Assembly: GCA_002297865.1 (NCBI GenBank)
Contig: DBKX01000338.1
Coordinates: forward strand, 1-8,024
Length of the DNA stretch: 8,024 nt
Direction: 5' to 3'
From: Lachnoclostridium sp. UBA739
Lineage (GTDB): Bacteria > Bacillota_A > Clostridia > Lachnospirales > Lachnospiraceae
Shown: positions 6,928-8,024 of the stretch, one piece after another
Numbering within the stretch: the first letter of the stretch is position 1
Layout of the letters: each line of letters opens with the position of its first letter
Notes under the pieces: generated by a model
Database searches by the model: none
Told to the model about the DNA's origin: nothing
The model's input: the letters and a program-made list of their open reading frames with translations, nothing else
Program-made: the position numbers and the translations under genes

Positions 6928-7852
6928 AATGTAAATGATATAATTCTTTTAAATTTTGTATCATTTCAAAATAACGTTCTCCACGATCATGTGAAACGAA
7001 AACGCATTTTGCTCCCTTTATGTTATGTACATCAAGATATTTTTTGGCTCCCATATATACACAACCTGAAGATTCTCCTAAAAATATCTGCTCATTCTGA
7101 AGTAATTCATCTAGCCCTTTTATGGACTCTATCTCACTTACTATTATGTGATCATCAATATCGGCGCTCTTAAAGTTGTGAGATTCCACACTAGAACCAA
7201 TACCAGTAAAATGTTTAATACTTTTTGTTGATGGTTCGTACAATTTGGAGCCTTCCACATCTACCGCAATTACTTTAATATCCTCTCGATAACTCTTTGC
7301 TGCTTCTGCGATTCCTCCAATAGTCCCTCCACTGGATACCGCTACAAATATGTACTCAACATCCGGAACATTCCTTAGTATTTCTTTTCCCAGTGTTTCC
7401 CGATATGCTTCCCTTACTAAATCATTCCCATACTGGTTAAACCAGTATACATGTTCATGTATTGCTAAATAATCTTGCACAATCTTTAACCGGCTCTTTA
7501 AGTAACTACCATTGCTATCTGCCTCTGTAGCTTCAATGAGCTCAGCACCAAAAGATTTGATTAATGATTTGTTGATTTTTGAAATGGATTGATCAATTAC
7601 AATTTTGATTTTCAGCCCCATCTGCTTTCCCACAGCCGCAAGTGCAATGCCCATATTTCCAGATGAACTCTCAATAATTGTATCTTCCTTTGTAATCACT
7701 TTACGATTCAAAAGATTAGTCAAAACATACAATGCTGCGCGGTCTTTGGCGCTACCAAAAACATTATTCCCTTCAAGCTTTACAAATAATTCATTCTTAT
7801 CATACGACATAATTCGCACCATGGGTGTATTCCCAATATAATCTGTAATCAT
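6926..7852 (-). CDS. sbnA: SbnA-family PLP enzyme, first step of 2,3-diaminopropionate synthesis
   Basis: Fold-type II PLP enzyme of the cysteine synthase superfamily, SbnA branch. Staphylococcal SbnA condenses O-phospho-L-serine with L-glutamate to N-(1-amino-1-carboxyl-2-ethyl)-glutamate, which SbnB then cleaves to Dap. Length is 308 residues, slightly shorter than typical. Visible features: IGNTPMVRI near the N-terminus, the PLP lysine in GSAKDR (Lys36), the substrate loop ESSSGNMG (61-68), WFNQYGND (137-144), the phosphate-binding loop SSGGTIGG (173-180), GESSG (259-263) and a late DRGERY (289-294), the SbnA-like version of a DRGDRY ending. The SSSGN loop and the adjacent sbnB separate it from ordinary CysK/CysM, although a cysteine synthase-like activity cannot be excluded by eye. 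It is the first clear gene of the operon. The ATG at 7852 has AGGGG seven bases upstream. Confidence 0.93.
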   Translation of the reverse strand: MITDYIGNTPMVRIMSYDKNELFVKLEGNNVFGSAKDRAALYVLTNLLNRKVITKEDTIIESSSGNMGIALAAVGKQMGLKIKIVIDQSISKINKSLIKSFGAELIEATEADSNGSYLKSRLKIVQDYLAIHEHVYWFNQYGNDLVREAYRETLGKEILRNVPDVEYIFVAVSSGGTIGGIAEAAKSYREDIKVIAVDVEGSKLYEPSTKSIKHFTGIGSSVESHNFKSADIDDHIIVSEIESIKGLDELLQNEQIFLGESSGCVYMGAKKYLDVHNIKGAKCVFVSHDRGERYFEMIQNLKELYHLH

Positions 7853-8024
7853 TCTCTTACCCCTTGTAAATTTTATTTCACATAAAAAGTCAACCTACTT
7901 CATTTTTCCCTAATATATTTATCATATCTCTAATTTAGATTCATTTCAATAGCTAAATGGATTATATCGTACTATATGAATGCAAATTTCCTTATCATCC
8001 ACTATCATCTGTTTTAAGGATAGT
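7853..8024. other. Upstream leader / intergenic stretch before sbnA
   Basis: 172 A/T-rich bases with no convincing gene. On the minus strand it contains the sbnA Shine-Dalgarno (7860-7863), a short palindrome TCTAATTTAGA (7929-7939), a TATAAT hexamer (7961-7966) and a direct repeat TATCATC (7993-7999 and 8003-8009) spaced ten bases apart. One minus-strand frame is open from the right edge (8023) to a TGA at 7946-7948, 25 codons. It could be the tail of an upstream gene, but it is too short to judge. No terminator-like hairpin with a T-run is seen. Confidence 0.5.
7961..7966 (-). promoter_or_regulatory. Possible promoter -10 element for the operon
   Basis: A perfect TATAAT on the minus strand about 110 bases upstream of the sbnA ATG. 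At 17 bases upstream of it the -35 position reads AAATTT, a poor match to TTGACA, and the better TTGCAT is only 13 bases away. In such A/T-rich DNA this could be chance. If used, transcription would begin near 7954 and leave a leader of about 100 bases. Confidence 0.25.

Noticed and set aside
5918..7852. Staphyloferrin B-like siderophore cluster
   Set aside because: Only the Dap pair is shared; no IucA/IucC-type NIS synthetases are seen, and PKS genes follow instead.
7865..7893. TTGACT and TTTACA on the minus strand, 17 bases apart, as a sigma-A promoter for sbnA
   Set aside because: Transcription would start near 7858, downstream of the sbnA ribosome site at 7860-7863, leaving that site out of the message.

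Overview
The window carries one compact biosynthetic operon read entirely on the minus strand, from right to left. Low GC, A/T-rich spacers and strong purine-rich Shine-Dalgarno sites suggest a Firmicute, probably an anaerobic Clostridia or Lachnospiraceae-type bacterium. The lineage is inferred from composition and gene style only.

Layout in transcription order: (1) a 172-base upstream stretch (7853-8024) with no convincing gene; (2) an SbnA-type PLP enzyme (6926-7852) and (3) an SbnB-type NAD-dependent dehydrogenase (5918-6916), together the known two-step route to L-2,3-diaminopropionate (Dap); (4) a discrete malonyl-CoA acyltransferase with an extra C-terminal region of about 105 residues (4624-5865); (5) an 1170-residue polyketide synthase with the order ketosynthase, linker, ketoreductase, carrier protein and no acyltransferase (1070-4582); (6) the first 342 codons of a second polyketide synthase, starting with a ketosynthase and cut by the left edge (1-1026). 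Gaps between genes are 9 to 52 bases, with no visible terminator or internal promoter, so they are probably co-transcribed.

How the genes work together (inference): SbnA and SbnB make Dap from O-phosphoserine and glutamate. The free-standing acyltransferase loads malonyl units in trans onto the carrier domains of the AT-less modules. The first PKS adds a C2 unit, reduces it to a beta-hydroxy thioester and passes it to the KS of the second PKS. Because the first PKS has no loading domain and its carrier has a GGDS motif usual in peptidyl carriers, the line is probably a PKS-NRPS hybrid, with adenylation/condensation modules (perhaps Dap-activating) outside the window. Dap-containing PKS-NRPS or NRPS products such as zwittermicin A and edeine are the closest known precedents by logic; the product here cannot be named from this window.

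All open frames on the plus strand are shadows of these genes. There are no tRNA, rRNA, mobile-element, CRISPR or phage signals.
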